Shown: positions 22,430 through 34,440 of the stretch, one piece after another
Numbering within the stretch: the first letter of the stretch is position 1
How the letters are laid out: each line of letters begins with the position of its first letter
Source of the DNA: Cristatella mucedo
Lineage: Eukaryota; Bryozoa; Phylactolaemata; Cristatellidae
Length of the DNA stretch: 64,000 nt
NCBI GenBank assembly: GCA_009760855.2
Contig: WPIO01000002.1
Location: 11,312,501-11,376,500, forward strand
Direction of reading: 5' to 3'
Notes under the pieces: generated by a model
What the model was told of the DNA's origin: nothing
Database searches by the model: none
The model's input: only the letters and a program-made list of their open reading frames with translations
Position numbers and translations under genes: made by a program

Positions 22430-24722
22430 CGAGAAAAGTTCACGGCTGATAATGGCTACGGTGATACTGGCTCAACTTCTAAACAAGGGAACATGCCAGA
22501 GTCGAGATTCCACTTCGGGTCAGCATACGCCCAGGTGCTGGCTAGTGGTAAGTCAGGCTTTGGAGCCGGCCAGAATTACTTGGAATCGCTAGCAGCAGGA
22601 TGAAGAGACAACGGTTCTTTGAGCGGTTTTTGTATTTGTTTTGCACGCTTATACAAAATACGCACTCTACGCCGTAGACAAGCAGCCCACGGCCACCACG
22701 GCCTGGTCCCTAAGACGGGCGCGATGTTCATTTGGCATTAGCCTTTAAAATATGAGGAATTAAGTAAGAAAAATAAGCGGGGGCCCCAACCCATAATACA
22801 ATCCTCGCACGCCATGGGTGAACACCGTTACACAACCTTGGGTAGTGAGAAACGAGGTTGGAAGATTCGAGAAATTCGGTCTCTGGTCATTACGCTCGCT
22901 GTGCAGGAGCTGGTTCGCGTGCATGCTTTCTGGCTATTGAGTAACAGCAGCGGCTCTCAGCTTGTGCAAGTGGAGCAGCGGGCAAAGCCGAGCAGGAGCC
23001 GATGTTGGAGCTATCAAGAGCCGGCTCTGACCTACGGACCTACCCCCCCCCCGATCCACGGCACTTCCGGTAGTCGCCCGCTTGCCCGAACCCTGGCGCT
23101 TGCCGCAAGCCTCTTGCTTGCCTGGCGATGGCCTAGCAATTCTTGCCGCCGAGGCGTCGCAGCGTCGCGGTAGCAGTCTCACTCTATGCTCAATATCGCA
23201 CCGCAGCCACCACTTTTGTGTGCACCAGTTTTGACGGCCACTACCAGCGGCCCGCACTCTGGGAATCGTATAATTGCGAACGTAAAGCGAGTGGCGGAAT
23301 CCCGAAGTGAGAATCGGAAGGACGTGGCTGCACAGCACTCCCCAAACGCTCGATTCGTTGGTCTGGCGGTGACCGCTCAGAGAGCTCTTCGATTGACCTT
23401 TTGCGGATTACTCATGGGAGTCGGCGGTCCACTCGTTAGCGGAGCGGTTCTATCCTACGCGTTCCAGATAAAAGGCGACCCATTGACGGCAGGCAGGCAG
23501 CAGCAGGCTGCCTGCTTCGCATTAGAGGCTCGTGCCAGGCTGAGTCGATGCTATGCCTCCTGGCAAGCCAAATAATGGTGTCAGCGTCGATCGAATTAAA
23601 GCCGAGAGTCGTATGCTAATTTGGTTAATTGTCGAGCCGACGTCTCGCAAGTGTGACATACGACAGCTACCGACAGCCGTACCTCAAGGACTCAATTCCA
23701 CAGTCCTCAGTCCTGACGCGTGTCATCTGTGCCACGTGCTGCATCAGGAAGCAGGTCCAGGAATCGCTTTTGTACCGCCAAGAAGCAAGAAGAAACTATG
23801 TAGAACTGAGGCTTTTTTTGGTCAATATTTTTTTGGGAAAAATTCTCGAACCCACGCAGACCGAGGGCTTCAGCCACGCCCCTTATGATGAAAGCAGCGT
23901 CGACGCTGTCAGGCCATTAGGCATTGAGTGTCAGTAGACGAACTGTTCGACGCTGCAACGACAGTACGTAGCTAAAACTGCTGCTTGCGTAGCAAGCGAA
24001 TCCGTTACTATCGATTTCACTGTGGGTGCTTTATGACTTTGAGTGCCCAAAACGAAGAAGCGACGTCTCACAGTCCATTTCCACGTCATTAGAGCTGAAA
24101 AATCCATTACCGAGAACGCTTTCGTCAATTATGAAGAATTAAAATGAAATAGTTCAGTGGTTCTGGGCTTGAGGTGTCTTAGAAGCTCATTAAAATATAA
24201 TATATATTGCTACCCACCTATATGGCAATACATGAAATGAAGCTAAAACTGTTTGAATGCATTGGCTCAATACAGTAACCGAGGCTAGGATCCTTAGATA
24301 GCTCTTGAGGGAAGAGAATCTTTGAGATCAAATTAATCTTTACCTATTATAATCGCAAGCCGTTCATAAGCCTTCTTTAAGCTTTGCGCGACACAGTTTT
24401 AGATCTGAAGGGTTAATTCGCAAGGAGCAGGCTTAGCCCAAAAAGTGGCCAGTTGCTTCTATTGAGGCGTGGGTCGCAGAGAATCTAGCTGCCTCCTGGG
24501 CGTGGCCTGTCGCCTACATCGTATCTATTCACCGATTAACCGGTGCTTTTTAAGCATGTGCTTATCTTTCAACTTGGCCTCATAATATGTATTGGCGATG
24601 GTGTTAGTGAGAGCAATTTTCAGCTGTCAAATTCAGAGCATAGAATCAAAGCCATCTTATTTGACTGCTGGAATCGATCGATATACTATAACTATCCTGC
24701 ATATCATGTATAAATAGGTAAG
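22430..24722. other. intergenic, no gene supported
   Basis: Overlapping frames at 22,814-23,338 and 23,553-23,937 on both strands are chance-like and lack domains or convincing splice sites. Confidence 0.4.
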
Positions 24723-24895
24723 CTGTGATGACACACTAGGTAAGTTGGTTGCTTTTAAGGCCTCAGTCCCGAGGTCATGGGTTCAAATCCTGCGGTGGGC
24801 AATCTTGTATTAGCAAGCGGTGGTGATCGCCGTAAAGGCACTTCTGTCGCTATACAAAGCGGCTGTTTAATCAGCAAGTATTTTAAATATGTAGA
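24723..24895 (+). mobile_element. tRNA-derived SINE
   Basis: The head reads GATGACACACTAGGTAAG, with a B box GGGTTCAAATCC, then the body (GCAAGCGGTGGTGATCGCC) and 3' part (CGCTATACAAAGCGGCTG). It is nearly full length and followed by a long (AT)n tract at 24,912-24,999. Confidence 0.85.
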
Positions 24896-24909
24896 CACAA
24901 ACGCGCACA

Positions 24910-24911
<2 letters not shown>

Positions 24912-24996
<85 letters not shown>

Positions 24997-24999
24997 TAG
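24912..24999. repeat. (AT)n microsatellite
   Basis: Nearly uninterrupted AT dinucleotides between the SINE and the R2/NeSL-type LINE end. Confidence 0.97.
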
Positions 25000-25034
25000 G
25001 ATTAATTAAAATATTCAGCGTGCGTATAGACATT

Positions 25035-25390
25035 AGCCAGCGGTGCCATGCCCTGCCAGGGTCGCGGGTGCTAACCGGGCCTCCCGGTTCAGAAACAAGG
25101 TCCACATGGCTTCCGAGACGGTAATGGCGTCGGAGATGCAGTGCCGCCTTAAAACCGTCTTTTACGTGCGTGGGATGCCGAGGTCGGCCAGGCAAGCTTC
25201 ATTGTTTAGCCACCAGCTGCCAAGAGCCCCGACCACGAAGGGCCTCACCACTACCGACCGGTGGCCAGCGGTCAGGAAAGACCGGGTAACGGCTGCATAT
25301 TTATTGGTCTTTTTCCGGCCGCCGTAATCAGAGCATATATAAACATAATATATACATGCATCTATATCCAGGCCACAGAGCATTCACAAT
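25035..25390 (-). mobile_element. R2/NeSL-type LINE, C-terminal end
   Basis: Minus-strand translation contains YAAVTRSFLTAGHRSVVVRP, then FVVGALGSWWLNNEACLADL and GIPRT. The order 'VxPFVVGALGSWxxxNxxxLxxLGI' is the signature at the end of the restriction-like endonuclease domain in R2, NeSL and related LINEs. This is a different lineage from family A, which uses an APE endonuclease. A related copy is at 46,640-48,135. Only the C-terminal end and short 3' UTR are present. Confidence 0.8.
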
Positions 25391-26014
25391 ATTAAAAAAA
25401 ATCCACCATTTTCAGTTGTGTTAAATTTGCTAGGCGTCAGATTGAGAATTCAAAAAAGGGAGAAAGTAATAATGTTAGGTTTGGTCATTGGGAAAAGTTT
25501 TTGCATTAAAGCCTAGAAGGTTGCACACAGCAAATTAAATAAACCATCTAGGAAAATCTAAGACTAAGTGAAGTATGGTTTAAATGCAGCGGTGACAGAA
25601 ATCCTATTTTAGTTAAGCTTAAGCTGTGAATCTAATTAAAATGCCAACTAAAGAATCTAAAAAAATTTGCTTTTACAACAAAGCCATCCGATCGATTAAT
25701 AGTTATTAAAGTAGATGGGGCTCAAGGGCGTGCATATGAAATGTTGAAAGTTTTGCTCTGTTAGCTGACTAGTGCTGCTGAGCTACCACGACCAGCAATC
25801 TGTGCTATTGCCGATTAGCAAAACAATTACGAATTTAGCTTTAGGCAAATTGCTGCGCTTAATACCTATTACAATTCAAAGCCAATTGAGCTGGTTGCGA
25901 TGTGCACATTTTTATGCAAAATATATTTGGCAGTCTTTAAAAGCCCATTGAGATCCTGGTGGCGCTTGCCAAAGGCCCGATGGCTTTCGGAAAGGTGACT
26001 ACCAATACGCCTCT
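25391..26014. other. AT-rich intergenic, no gene seen
   Basis: No coding or repeat signature. Confidence 0.5.
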
Positions 26015-26100
26015 GCTGATTCAGCAGCCTCGTTTGTATAGCAACAGAAGAGGAACCTTAGCAGCAATGATGCCACTTGCAGTGAGAAATAATAAAGCAA
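26015..26100 (-). mobile_element. SINE fragment
   Basis: The antisense 3' half matches the family (GCTGATTCAGCAGCCTCGTTTGTATAGC, then a degraded body to ATAATAAAG). The tRNA-like head is absent. Confidence 0.65.
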
Positions 26101-27040
26101 TAGTGTGCCACTTGTTTTGAACTCCCTCTCGAACTCACCCGCAAGCCAAAGCCACCTGTATTAGTACTCCAGCCCCGGCTGTTGCGTACGGTATCCTTAT
26201 GAAAGGACCCAGCCATAAATACACATCGTTGGGTCAGGTCCTAAGCAGACATCTAAGGGCTGTTGCCCAAATCATCAAAGGCCTTGACTCAGTGGCTCGC
26301 CCACAAGCAGACATTAAAGAACCATGAACTGGCTAAAGTATGAATACGAAGCCAAAGAAATGCTTGAAGACAGTGATTAAATGAAAGCGCAGCTGCAGTG
26401 GCGTGTCGTCTGTTTACAATGAAAACCTAGATTGCACTTGGAGGTAACACCGGCTAGAGGAAGAAATGAATTTTCAAAAAAAGTGGTTCAAAAAGGGACA
26501 CCTGGCTTACCTCATAAGTCAATGACTACATAACGATCGCAGGAGCAGTAGATTGATCGGCAGCGTACGACCGCTTGAGCTCGGCGAGGGCTGCCGTTGC
26601 CCCGTCACTCAACCGCCGCCACCGTCGACGTAGTGGCACCGTCGTTTCGTGACAATTGACTGCAGACGAAAAATGACACACCACGACATGAAATGAAGAG
26701 AGGTGTTTTTTTAGCTCTCGTGGTCACTGTTCTCAACCCGACTTCCTGAGACATCTAGCTGCCCCCTCGATTAGCCCACAGTCATTTCAAAGTCGAAAGG
26801 TGTACAGAAAATAGTGGGTATAGGGTCTGGAGGGCTAGAAGTCTTTTAAGACTGGGAGATTAATTTTTATATGAGCTCACGAGTGGCAAGCATGAAAGTG
26901 CAAATTGAGATGCTGCCGGGAATTGAGGGAGGGCATTCCAATGGGGATATTACAGAGGGAGATCGGTCGCTTTGGAATTTTACCACGGGGATGGACTCTC
27001 TTATCTTCTCTATCTTGCTGACAAAATAGCTGTGGTGGTG
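26101..27040. other. intergenic, no gene seen
   Basis: No recognised feature. Confidence 0.45.
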
Positions 27041-27430
27041 TCAAATGGTGTCAAAGGCAGCAGACAGATCTAGCAGAGCTAGGGCAGTGACATTCCCGTC
27101 GTCGTTGCCACGTAGAATGTCATTATTAACACGGAGGAGAGCAGTTTCAGTGGAGTGCTGCCTCTTGAACCCTGATTGAAATGTCTCTGACATTCCATTA
27201 TTTTCAATATGTCCAAGCAGCTGCTTAGCAACAAATTTTTCAAGAATCTTTGATAAGAAAGGAAGAAGGAAAACTGGGTGATAGTTTGCTAGGACCTCTG
27301 TGTCTAATCCAGGTTTTTTAAGAATGGGTCTAACGATTGCCGATTTGAAGGACATGGGACAACCCCTTTTCCCAAAGAAGCATTCAAAATCTGCCATCTG
27401 CTTGGTCGCCGCCAAAGATCAGCAAGTAAT
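27041..27430 (-). mobile_element. LINE reverse transcriptase N-terminal fragment
   Basis: Minus frame of 124 codons with [57 protein letters not shown] and [13 protein letters not shown]. These are RT motifs 0 to A of a CR1/Jockey-supergroup LINE. It is cut off just after the first catalytic Asp (AAFDTI), then hits a stop where TTTGACACCATT is followed by a repeat TTTGACACCA. It represents the RT region that is missing from most family A copies here. It may belong to family B. Confidence 0.9.
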
Positions 27431-29480
27431 GTGCTCAGATTTGCGAGCAGATAAGGAGACGAATGGTGGTACAAATGAGCATTTTTTTGAGGTGCACATC
27501 TGTGAGTCGTCGTGTTTTATAGAAGCTCGACATACCTAGGTTGGGTTGGTATGATCTACAGCAGTCCTCTGCTGTGCCAGTCGATGGGCAGCAGGTCCTG
27601 TGATATTTTCCCCTCTTTCTGGTAAGCTTTCGCTCAGTTCACTTCCTGGCTAGTTTAACGTCTGCAGCAGAGCTCCTCAGTCCATCCGGGCAAGAGAGTA
27701 AAGTGAGCCAAGTTAAAAGGAGCGCAGACTTCGATAGAGTCGGCAAGGACCGCTTAGCAGCCTATCCACTAATGAGCGCAGGTCGGACGGAGGATTGAGC
27801 AGCAGCGGAAAGGAAGATATTTTCGCGATGAAATCGCGAAAATATCTGAGGAAGGCTTCGAAATCAAGTCTTGCAATTTGCTGGTGATTCTGATGGCCGA
27901 AGAGGAGGCCAGCTCAATCAGATCAAAGGGAATCAGACAAGCAGCGAGGTCAAATGAGCTGAATTCAGTGCTGCTAGCACTGAGCAGTGACTGACTGTGA
28001 GAGCCGCGGACTTTTTTAGTTCAGCGTGGACTCTCGAGGCTCTTTGAGTTCGCTCGGTTTGCGACCAGCGAGGAAAAAACAGAGGCAAATGGTGCGTGAG
28101 CGTTGCGCGCCACTAAGCTAACTTACATCCTGTTAATTCCTGACATTTCGCCACCTTGCAAGCGCTGCTAGTGCACTCCTAGATGAAGGTTGTTCACTCT
28201 GCAAATCTCAGCCGCTACATTACGCTAATCGCTCAGTTAAAATTGGTGCGGAGCAGTCAGATAATGCTCATCTTGAGCCGCGGTCTTTGCTTGGCCATCT
28301 AGAGGGGGCCCTCGCTCTCGAAACGGCACCCTGCTCCATAGCATTTCCAGGAAATCGATCGCATTTTAACGCTCAACGTGAGCGAACCAGTGAAGAATCA
28401 CAGGGCAGGTAGAAGAGGCCCTTTTGCGAAAGGCCCTCAAAAAACGGAGTTCGCATGCGAATATTTCTTTACCGCACTGCACGCTGGCTAAAGTTTGCAA
28501 AGGCGCTCTGAGACTGGCCGCGAGTAAGCTTCGAGCTGGCGCCGTTAGAGCCTTCAATTATCAGGAATCGACAATCCATTGATGGTGCGGCGATCCATCG
28601 ATCTATTGATCGCTATCCACCGATCGCGTGGCTGCTGCAAACAGCAAGCGCCCCTTCGTTGGAGAGCGGGAGCTCGCAAGTGCACAGTCGGAGCAAACGA
28701 GCGTCCGATCTAAAGTTCTCAAAGACGCAGATGCAGTGTGCACGTCCGAACATGCTCACGATATTTCTTCTGCTTCAGGTTATCGAGAGCTAATAATGTT
28801 TTCTGACCGTTGCAGAATTTTATTTTCCCAGAAATCCGAGTTCTTAGGAGTGTTGAATACAGAAACTGATACTACCTAGACTCGTTTAAAGCGTATCAGC
28901 TTGTTGTTTGCCGTAGCGCGTAAGAGGTTTCTCGCCTCTGGACAGGCGAATGCTCGCTGTGTGTACCCAGCGTCCAGTTGGCGTGCTTCGTAAGACCACC
29001 CCGCCCCATATAGGCCTTCGAATTCCTACAGATCGAGCAGGTAGCGACTGCAGCTCTGCAGCCGGCTCCGAGCGACTTTACTATTCGTTACGATCGTGCG
29101 TGCCTATCATTACTTCGCCATTGTCGTTCAAATGCATTCTTGGTTGCCGCTGCATCTGCCAGGGTTCATGAATCGGGTATCTCCCGCAGGAAGCTCAGCC
29201 ATTTCAAGAGAGGATGGGTGAGGATGCTCACGTTCAATGTTTCCAGCCACTATCTCGAGCCATCTAGACCGCACTCATTCGAGCACTGCTGTGAGTCAGT
29301 CCAATTTACTTAAGCAGCTTAATTTAAACATCGAGGCTGCTATGACCACGAGGCCACTTTTAAAGTTTGCCCACGGAATTCGCGTTCATTGTGCATTAAG
29401 TTCCTGAAAATACTGGAAGGAGTTTTTTTGACGGCTCTCCGGACCTGTTTGATGTGACCAAGACCTGCCTTAAATCCACT
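27431..29480. other. intergenic, no gene seen
   Basis: Contains the hairpin at 27,815-27,847. The minus frame 28,366-28,557 has no recognised features. Confidence 0.4.
27815..27847. repeat. perfect 15-bp hairpin
   Basis: AGATATTTTCGCGAT (27,815-27,829) and its exact reverse complement (27,833-27,847) flank a 3-base loop, GAA. No terminator role is expected in animal DNA. It is likely a replication-made palindrome. Confidence 0.95.
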
Positions 29481-29484
29481 TACC

Positions 29485-29721
29485 GACCAACTTCCTGACA
29501 ATAGCCTTCGTAACCCCAATAGGCTTTAATTTCCTTCCTATTCCGAGATTAATCAAAACTGGTGGATGAGGAATAGCCGCGATTGGCCGTTTCTCTTTCA
29601 ATTCCAAATAGTTTGCTGTCCCCTCGATTTCAAGTAGCAGCAAGTCGCCGATGGTGGCAATAATCTGTCGCCCCCACTCAGGTATCGAACAGTCTTCCTT
29701 TTCAGATTTTTCTGACCTCAT
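29485..29721 (-). CDS. uncharacterised candidate exon
   Basis: Minus frame of about 80 codons with IPEWGRQIIATIGDLLLLEI and PPVLINLGIGRKLKPIGV. It is unusual in this window because it has mixed hydrophobic and charged residues without low complexity. A consensus splice donor, GTAAGT, lies at 29,484-29,479 on the minus strand, just inside the frame. A possible acceptor (CACACAG) lies upstream of the ATG but has a poor pyrimidine tract. I do not recognise the family. It could be an internal exon, or part of an unknown element. Confidence 0.25.
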
Positions 29722-30019
29722 TTCGAGTCTGTGTGCCAGAATTCTCCCCCCTTGGTTCTGGGTAATCTTAAAATTAGTCTCGATGACTCAAAAACAGGCT
29801 CCTTAAGTGCCAAACTTCGTTGAATGACTGGTTCATTTTTTCTTATGGCTTCTGCTTATGGCCCTACCTATAATATAGGTCACACATTCAATAGAATAGT
29901 CTCACATGATTGACCGCTACAATCTCTAACTATTCCAAAATTCTGCACATCTGACCACTTGCGGATCTCATTCTGCATCGAGTTTGCATATGCTTCGGTA
30001 ATCGTTTGCCAATCACGAA
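29722..30019. other. spacer, no gene seen
   Basis: Directly upstream of the degenerate LINE linker. It could be decayed endonuclease sequence, but no motif is legible. Confidence 0.35.
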
Positions 30020-32215
30020 ACTTTAAGACTTTTGACATTGATGCAGTTCGCTAATACCTTCCATGCCCCAGCTGCTCAACCCCCTATTTCGTCATTGACG
30101 CATCGTTACAACTCAAAACTAGCTGACGTTCTGAATCATTGTGCTTGTCTGATTAAGCTCAATGCACGCCGCTCTCTCAGATGGTTTTTGGTTTACCACA
30201 GACATACAACTAGCGAAGTCTACTAAGCGAAAGCTTGAGAAAGCACAAAAACAATCAGGACCGAATCTTCATCGAAAGGCGTACGAAATCTATTGTAGGT
30301 CATACCAGTCTATTCAAGCTAAGGCCAAGTCAGGCTAAAAAAAAAGATTTTCGAAGCATAGCCGCACAGTCCAGAAACACTTAGGTCGACCATCATTAAT
30401 CTCCCTAATCCTAGTGACCTTACCCAGGAGTCATTGTGGCGATGTAGCAGAAAGGCTTCTCCAGCATCTATTCAACAGTTAGATACAATCTGAGAGTCGA
30501 TCTCCAAGGTAACGTAACCATTAGACTGCCCCGTCAATTCTCGCAGTAACTCGATGTTCTCCCTCAAACTTCCTCCTTGTGACCTCATAAAAGTCCATCT
30601 AACAGTCTAGGAAGATTACTAACTCTCTAGACCCTAGACCCACTCTTCTCCTACTGAGATGCATCGATTTGATGCTACTCTGTATTACTAGCGTAATAAC
30701 CATGTCCTTAATCTCAGATCTTGTCCGTACATCTTTTAAATTGGCTGTCTCTAGACTTCTTATTTAGAAGGCAACACTAGACCAAGAGAGCTTTAGCAAC
30801 TTTCAATTAGTCTCCCTACTGCCGCTCCTATCAAAGACACGGGAGCGAGCTGTGGCAGACCAGCTAAACCCTTACAATCGCAACTGCTAATCTATAAGAT
30901 AAGTTCCAGTCTGATTTTAAAGCTAATCACTCCATCGAGTCAGCAGGGCTGGCTGCGAATGGGTACTGATCTTCTCAGGACTAGAGACTGAGGAAGTCTC
31001 TCCAGTCTTCCGGAACTTTCGGCAGCGTTTCATACTATTGATCACCAAGTCCTCCGTGAGTGCCTCTAATCCCGCCTTCGCACTAGTCTTCGATGGTTTA
31101 GGTCATATCTCTGCGGGAGACTTACTGTCAGCAATTAATTAAATTGATTAATGTCAGCTGGTAACAGTCGTCCGAGGAGCTCTAAAGTACGATGTGCCCG
31201 GAGTAAAAGCCGTGCTCGCTGTGCTAGTTCTTTTCACAATTTATGCACTGCACCCTCTTGCCGATGTTATCACCAAGCAATGCTAGTTCTTTTCGAAATT
31301 TATGCGCTGCACCCTTTTGCCGATGTTATCGCCAAGCACAATCCTGGCTTTCATTCCTATTCCGATGACACACCACTGAACCGGAGCTTTGATCGGTACC
31401 AGCCATCCATCAACTAAGACTCTCTCAGCACCATTGCTGCATGTGTTGTTGACATTCGCTCGTCAACGGCAACAAACTTTCTCGAATTGGATGACCATTA
31501 CAAAAACTTGCTAGTTTTTGACAAACCTAACAAGGGTCAGAAATCGAAAAACCCGTCCCTTAAAATGGGCTCGGCCAGCATACGTCCTGTTGCCACTCCG
31601 TGCAATCTAGGTCTCCTGTTGGACAGTGACCTTTCAATAGACGACCGGAGCAGCTCTGCAGTCAAGTCTCCTTAAGTTCAAATTTTTAATTACGTGAAAA
31701 TTCGGTCGTGCTTAAGCAGGAATACCACATACAAGTTGGTCATGCATTTATGAAATCCCGTCTTGATATATGTCGGTCGCTTCGAGCGAAGTTTTTCTTG
31801 CCGGTGCAATCATGCTCTTGCAGCCGGTGCCAACAATCTGCAACGTGGCACGTGCAGACACATGCCACGTCGTGGTTGCCACATTTCACCGATTACCACC
31901 GACCTTCACTTAGTTTCCACCACCAAGCGTGCCTACTTTAAGATTTTCCCCTCACTTTTAGAAGCCTTTTATTCTTGAGCTACTGTCTCCTTATCCGAAC
32001 TACTTCCCGATCAAGCCAGGCATCGTCCAACCGTCTTTATGACTCGAGCCGCTTAGATTTGCCCCGAATAAACCTTAAATGCTTCGGAGATCGAGCCTGA
32101 AGTTACACGCTCCGAAAGCCTCGAGCGACTGACGTAATGACTTACTCTCCGACTTGATGACATTTAAATGGCATTTACTTGAGATATTTCAGACCTTACC
32201 CTCGGGCTGTTCTGC
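30020..32215 (+). mobile_element. long degenerate LINE (linker + RT + C-terminus)
   Basis: Readable plus-strand pieces, in order, are as follows. The endonuclease-RT linker lies near 30,040-30,190 (RYNSKLADVLNHCACLIKLN). RT motif 0/1 is near 30,780-30,900 (TLDQESFSNFQLVSLLPLLS). Motif A is near 31,020 (ELSAAFHTIDHQVLRECL). The YADD region is altered near 31,350, where FHSYSDDTPL replaces FHFYADDTQL. The LKMGSASI segment is near 31,560. The C-terminal region follows to about 32,215. It has many stops. There is a tandem duplication of about 70 bases at 31,215-31,335, where the ALHPFADVI coding stretch appears twice. It is an old copy but one of the longest. Confidence 0.8.
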
Positions 32216-32817
32216 AAGGTAACCGTAATATGAACAAAGCTAGTCCAAATGCGGCTAGAAGCTGATCAGCTGAGAGAAATGCTTCTCAAACTATTTTGAA
32301 CTAGCTGCTAAGCATAGACTTAGGCACAACAAGGTCAGAGTTGAATCCAAAGTCACACCCAGTTTGGGCCCACACTGTTCATCAATTTATTAGTTTTGGT
32401 TATGTGTGGCTGCATAATTCGCTTAAGTTCTTCAGGGGATTTTTCCGAATTTCGAAGGTTGGTAGAGCCGGCAGCTATCTCTGCTTTCAGCCAATTAATT
32501 CTGAGACCAGTCCTTGCCTTAATCCAGCGAATATTAAAAGCCACGCTTTAGTCTCAATGTTCACAATATAGTTACGAGCAATGAGACTATCGCCAGACGA
32601 CTTTTAACGGTTGTCAGTGATTAGAAATCACATCTAAGACCAGACTTTACTAGGAGGCTGTCACAGCTTCTCCAATCTAATGTCCTTTGGCTGCAAACAC
32701 AGCGCTCGTAATGGCGCTGTTCCCAGCTGATATTCAACAGATCAGCTACAACGCCCAGAGTGCCACTAAGCTGCCGAGCTCAGCCTAGAGCACGAATCAT
32801 TTAATATTACGCGACTT
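32216..32817. other. spacer, no gene seen
   Basis: No legible feature. It may include the eroded 3' UTR of the upstream LINE. Confidence 0.4.
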
Positions 32818-32995
32818 GGAATAGCCTAGGTGGTAAAGTGCTCGCTCTCCGAGATTAAGGTCGTGGGCTTGAATTCTGCCGGCGGCTGGTCTTACGCTAA
32901 ATTTTAATCTTTTTAGGTGCAAGCGGTGGTGACAGCCGATAAGGATCTTCTGCCTCTATATAAAAAGGGGCTACTTAATCAGCTAAGATTTTTTC
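32818..32995 (+). mobile_element. tRNA-derived SINE
   Basis: An A box region AATAGCCTAGGTGGTAAAGT and a B box GGGCTTGAATTC (one change from GGTTCGA) are followed by the body GCAAGCGGTGGTGACAGCC and the 3' part TCTATATAAAAAGGGGCT. It lies directly 5' of the nested LINE cluster. Confidence 0.8.
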
Positions 32996-33012
32996 GGCTT
33001 CTCAATTGCATT

Positions 33013-33289
33013 CCATAACTCACTGCTTGCTGGCCTACCGGCATGTGCAATCAGGTGCTTGCAGCTGGTGCAAAACTCGGCAGCCAGTCTTGTCTGGCGT
33101 GAGCGTCGCAGTTGCCACATCGCACCACTTCTCGTCGACCTGCACTGGCTCACGGTCAAGCAACGCATCGACTTCAAAGTTTCATCGCTCACTTTTAGGT
33201 CCCTTCATTCTTTGGCTCCAGCCTACCTATCAGATCCACAGCCCCACCAGGCTAAGCATCGTATCACCCGCTTTTCGGAATCTAACGAT
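33013..33289 (+). mobile_element. LINE family A, segment 1 of 3 (nested cluster)
   Basis: C-terminal coding region: QLVQNSAASLVWRERRSC, LHWLTVKQRIDFK, SLHSLAPAYLSD, then RITRFSESN. It stops abruptly at SESN, where a family B LINE begins. The same copy resumes at 34,323 with IPRSNLKSFGDRAFSSYAP. Confidence 0.9.
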
Positions 33290-34322
33290 TAAGGCCCATG
33301 GAATAGGATATCAATTTTATGCTGATGATACTCAGCTGTATTTGTCATCCAAAAACTGACAAACTGAATGCTTGCCTTGCCGACATTCGATCCTGGATGT
33401 CGGAAAACTCTTGAAATTAAATGATGATAAAACCAAACTGCTGCTCATAGAACACCCTAAGCTCTGCTCTTCTAATAGGTGATGCTATTGTGCGACCATC
33501 ACCACGTGCTCGAAATTTAGGTGCCGTTTTCGACAGCTGCCTAAATTGTAAAAGCTTCTAGAAGATTGCTTCTACAGCTAGCCATCACGCCCAATCATTG
33601 TCCAAGATTAGGAGCTGTCTTCCACAGTGGCTTATAAAACATTTAACTAGCTCCTTAGTTCTGTCTCGGCTTGATTATTGTAATTCCCTTTTGGCTTGGC
33701 TACCAAAGAAAAGCCATTAGGCCAAAGCAGCTGACTAAGAATATGGCTGAAAGGCCACTCTTCAAGTCCCAGAGGTTTGAGCACGTGTCTCCAATGCTAA
33801 AAGAGCTAGGATGGATGCCGGTTGAGCAATGTATACAGAGCAAAGTTCTTACGCTGACCCACAAGGCCCGCCACGGCTTGGCTCCTTCGCACCTAGCTAA
33901 ACTGCTGCACCAGTTTCAGCCTGTTTGCGCTCTCAGGTCCTGTGTGGACAATAAATTAGCTGTCCCATTCCTCCGCTTAAAGACAGTTGGCTACAGAAGC
34001 TTTAGCTCTGCATGTCCTAGACTGTGGAACTCGCTTCCACAATTCTTACGCAATGAGAACTTATTCCTGCTGCCGACTATGGCTCATTGATTTCAGCGGT
34101 CCTGAGCTGCCAATTCCATGCTACTCACTACCTCAACTGCTCTCCTGACTCTGCTATGCTTCCCACTTTCTCTTTGTTGCGTGAGACGAAGTCTGTTGGC
34201 TACCGAATGCGTACCGAAAGCCGCGTAGGCTGTAAGTGCGCTATACAAATCTCTCCTGCGTAGCACCCACATAGTCTATATGATTTTGGGTAGTTACAGA
34301 CGGAGATACCATTACATTACAT
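33290..34322 (+). mobile_element. LINE family B inserted in family A
   Basis: Begins in the RT at HGIGYQFYADDTQLYL and continues through LKLNDDKTKLLLIEHPK. It then reads a C-terminal frame at 33,743-34,078 (MLKELGWMPVEQCIQSKVLT, RSFSSACPRLWNSLPQFL). The 3' UTR follows (CTGCCGACTATGGCTCAT) and the end is GAGATACCATTACATTACATTA, an ATTAC-type tail. Stops in the RT part show it is dead. It splits a family A LINE between the SESN and IPRSN codons. Confidence 0.9.
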
Positions 34323-34440
34323 TAACTGTTTACCTATACCTCGTTCAAACCTCAAATCCTTTGGAGACCGTGCCTTTAGTTCGTATGCTCCCAAAGCCTG
34401 GAACTCACTCCCGGCTTGCATCACGATTTCTCCCGACTTA
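34323..34440 (+). mobile_element. LINE family A, segment 2 of 3
   Basis: Continuation of 33,013-33,289: SNLKSFGDRAFSSYAPKAWN, then SLPACITISPD. It is interrupted after CCCGACTTA by a SINE. Confidence 0.9.

Noticed and set aside
24777-25195. tRNA gene at the A/B box pair near 24,735
   Set aside because: The head continues into the SINE body shared with seven other loci, and no cloverleaf with a proper acceptor stem is formed.
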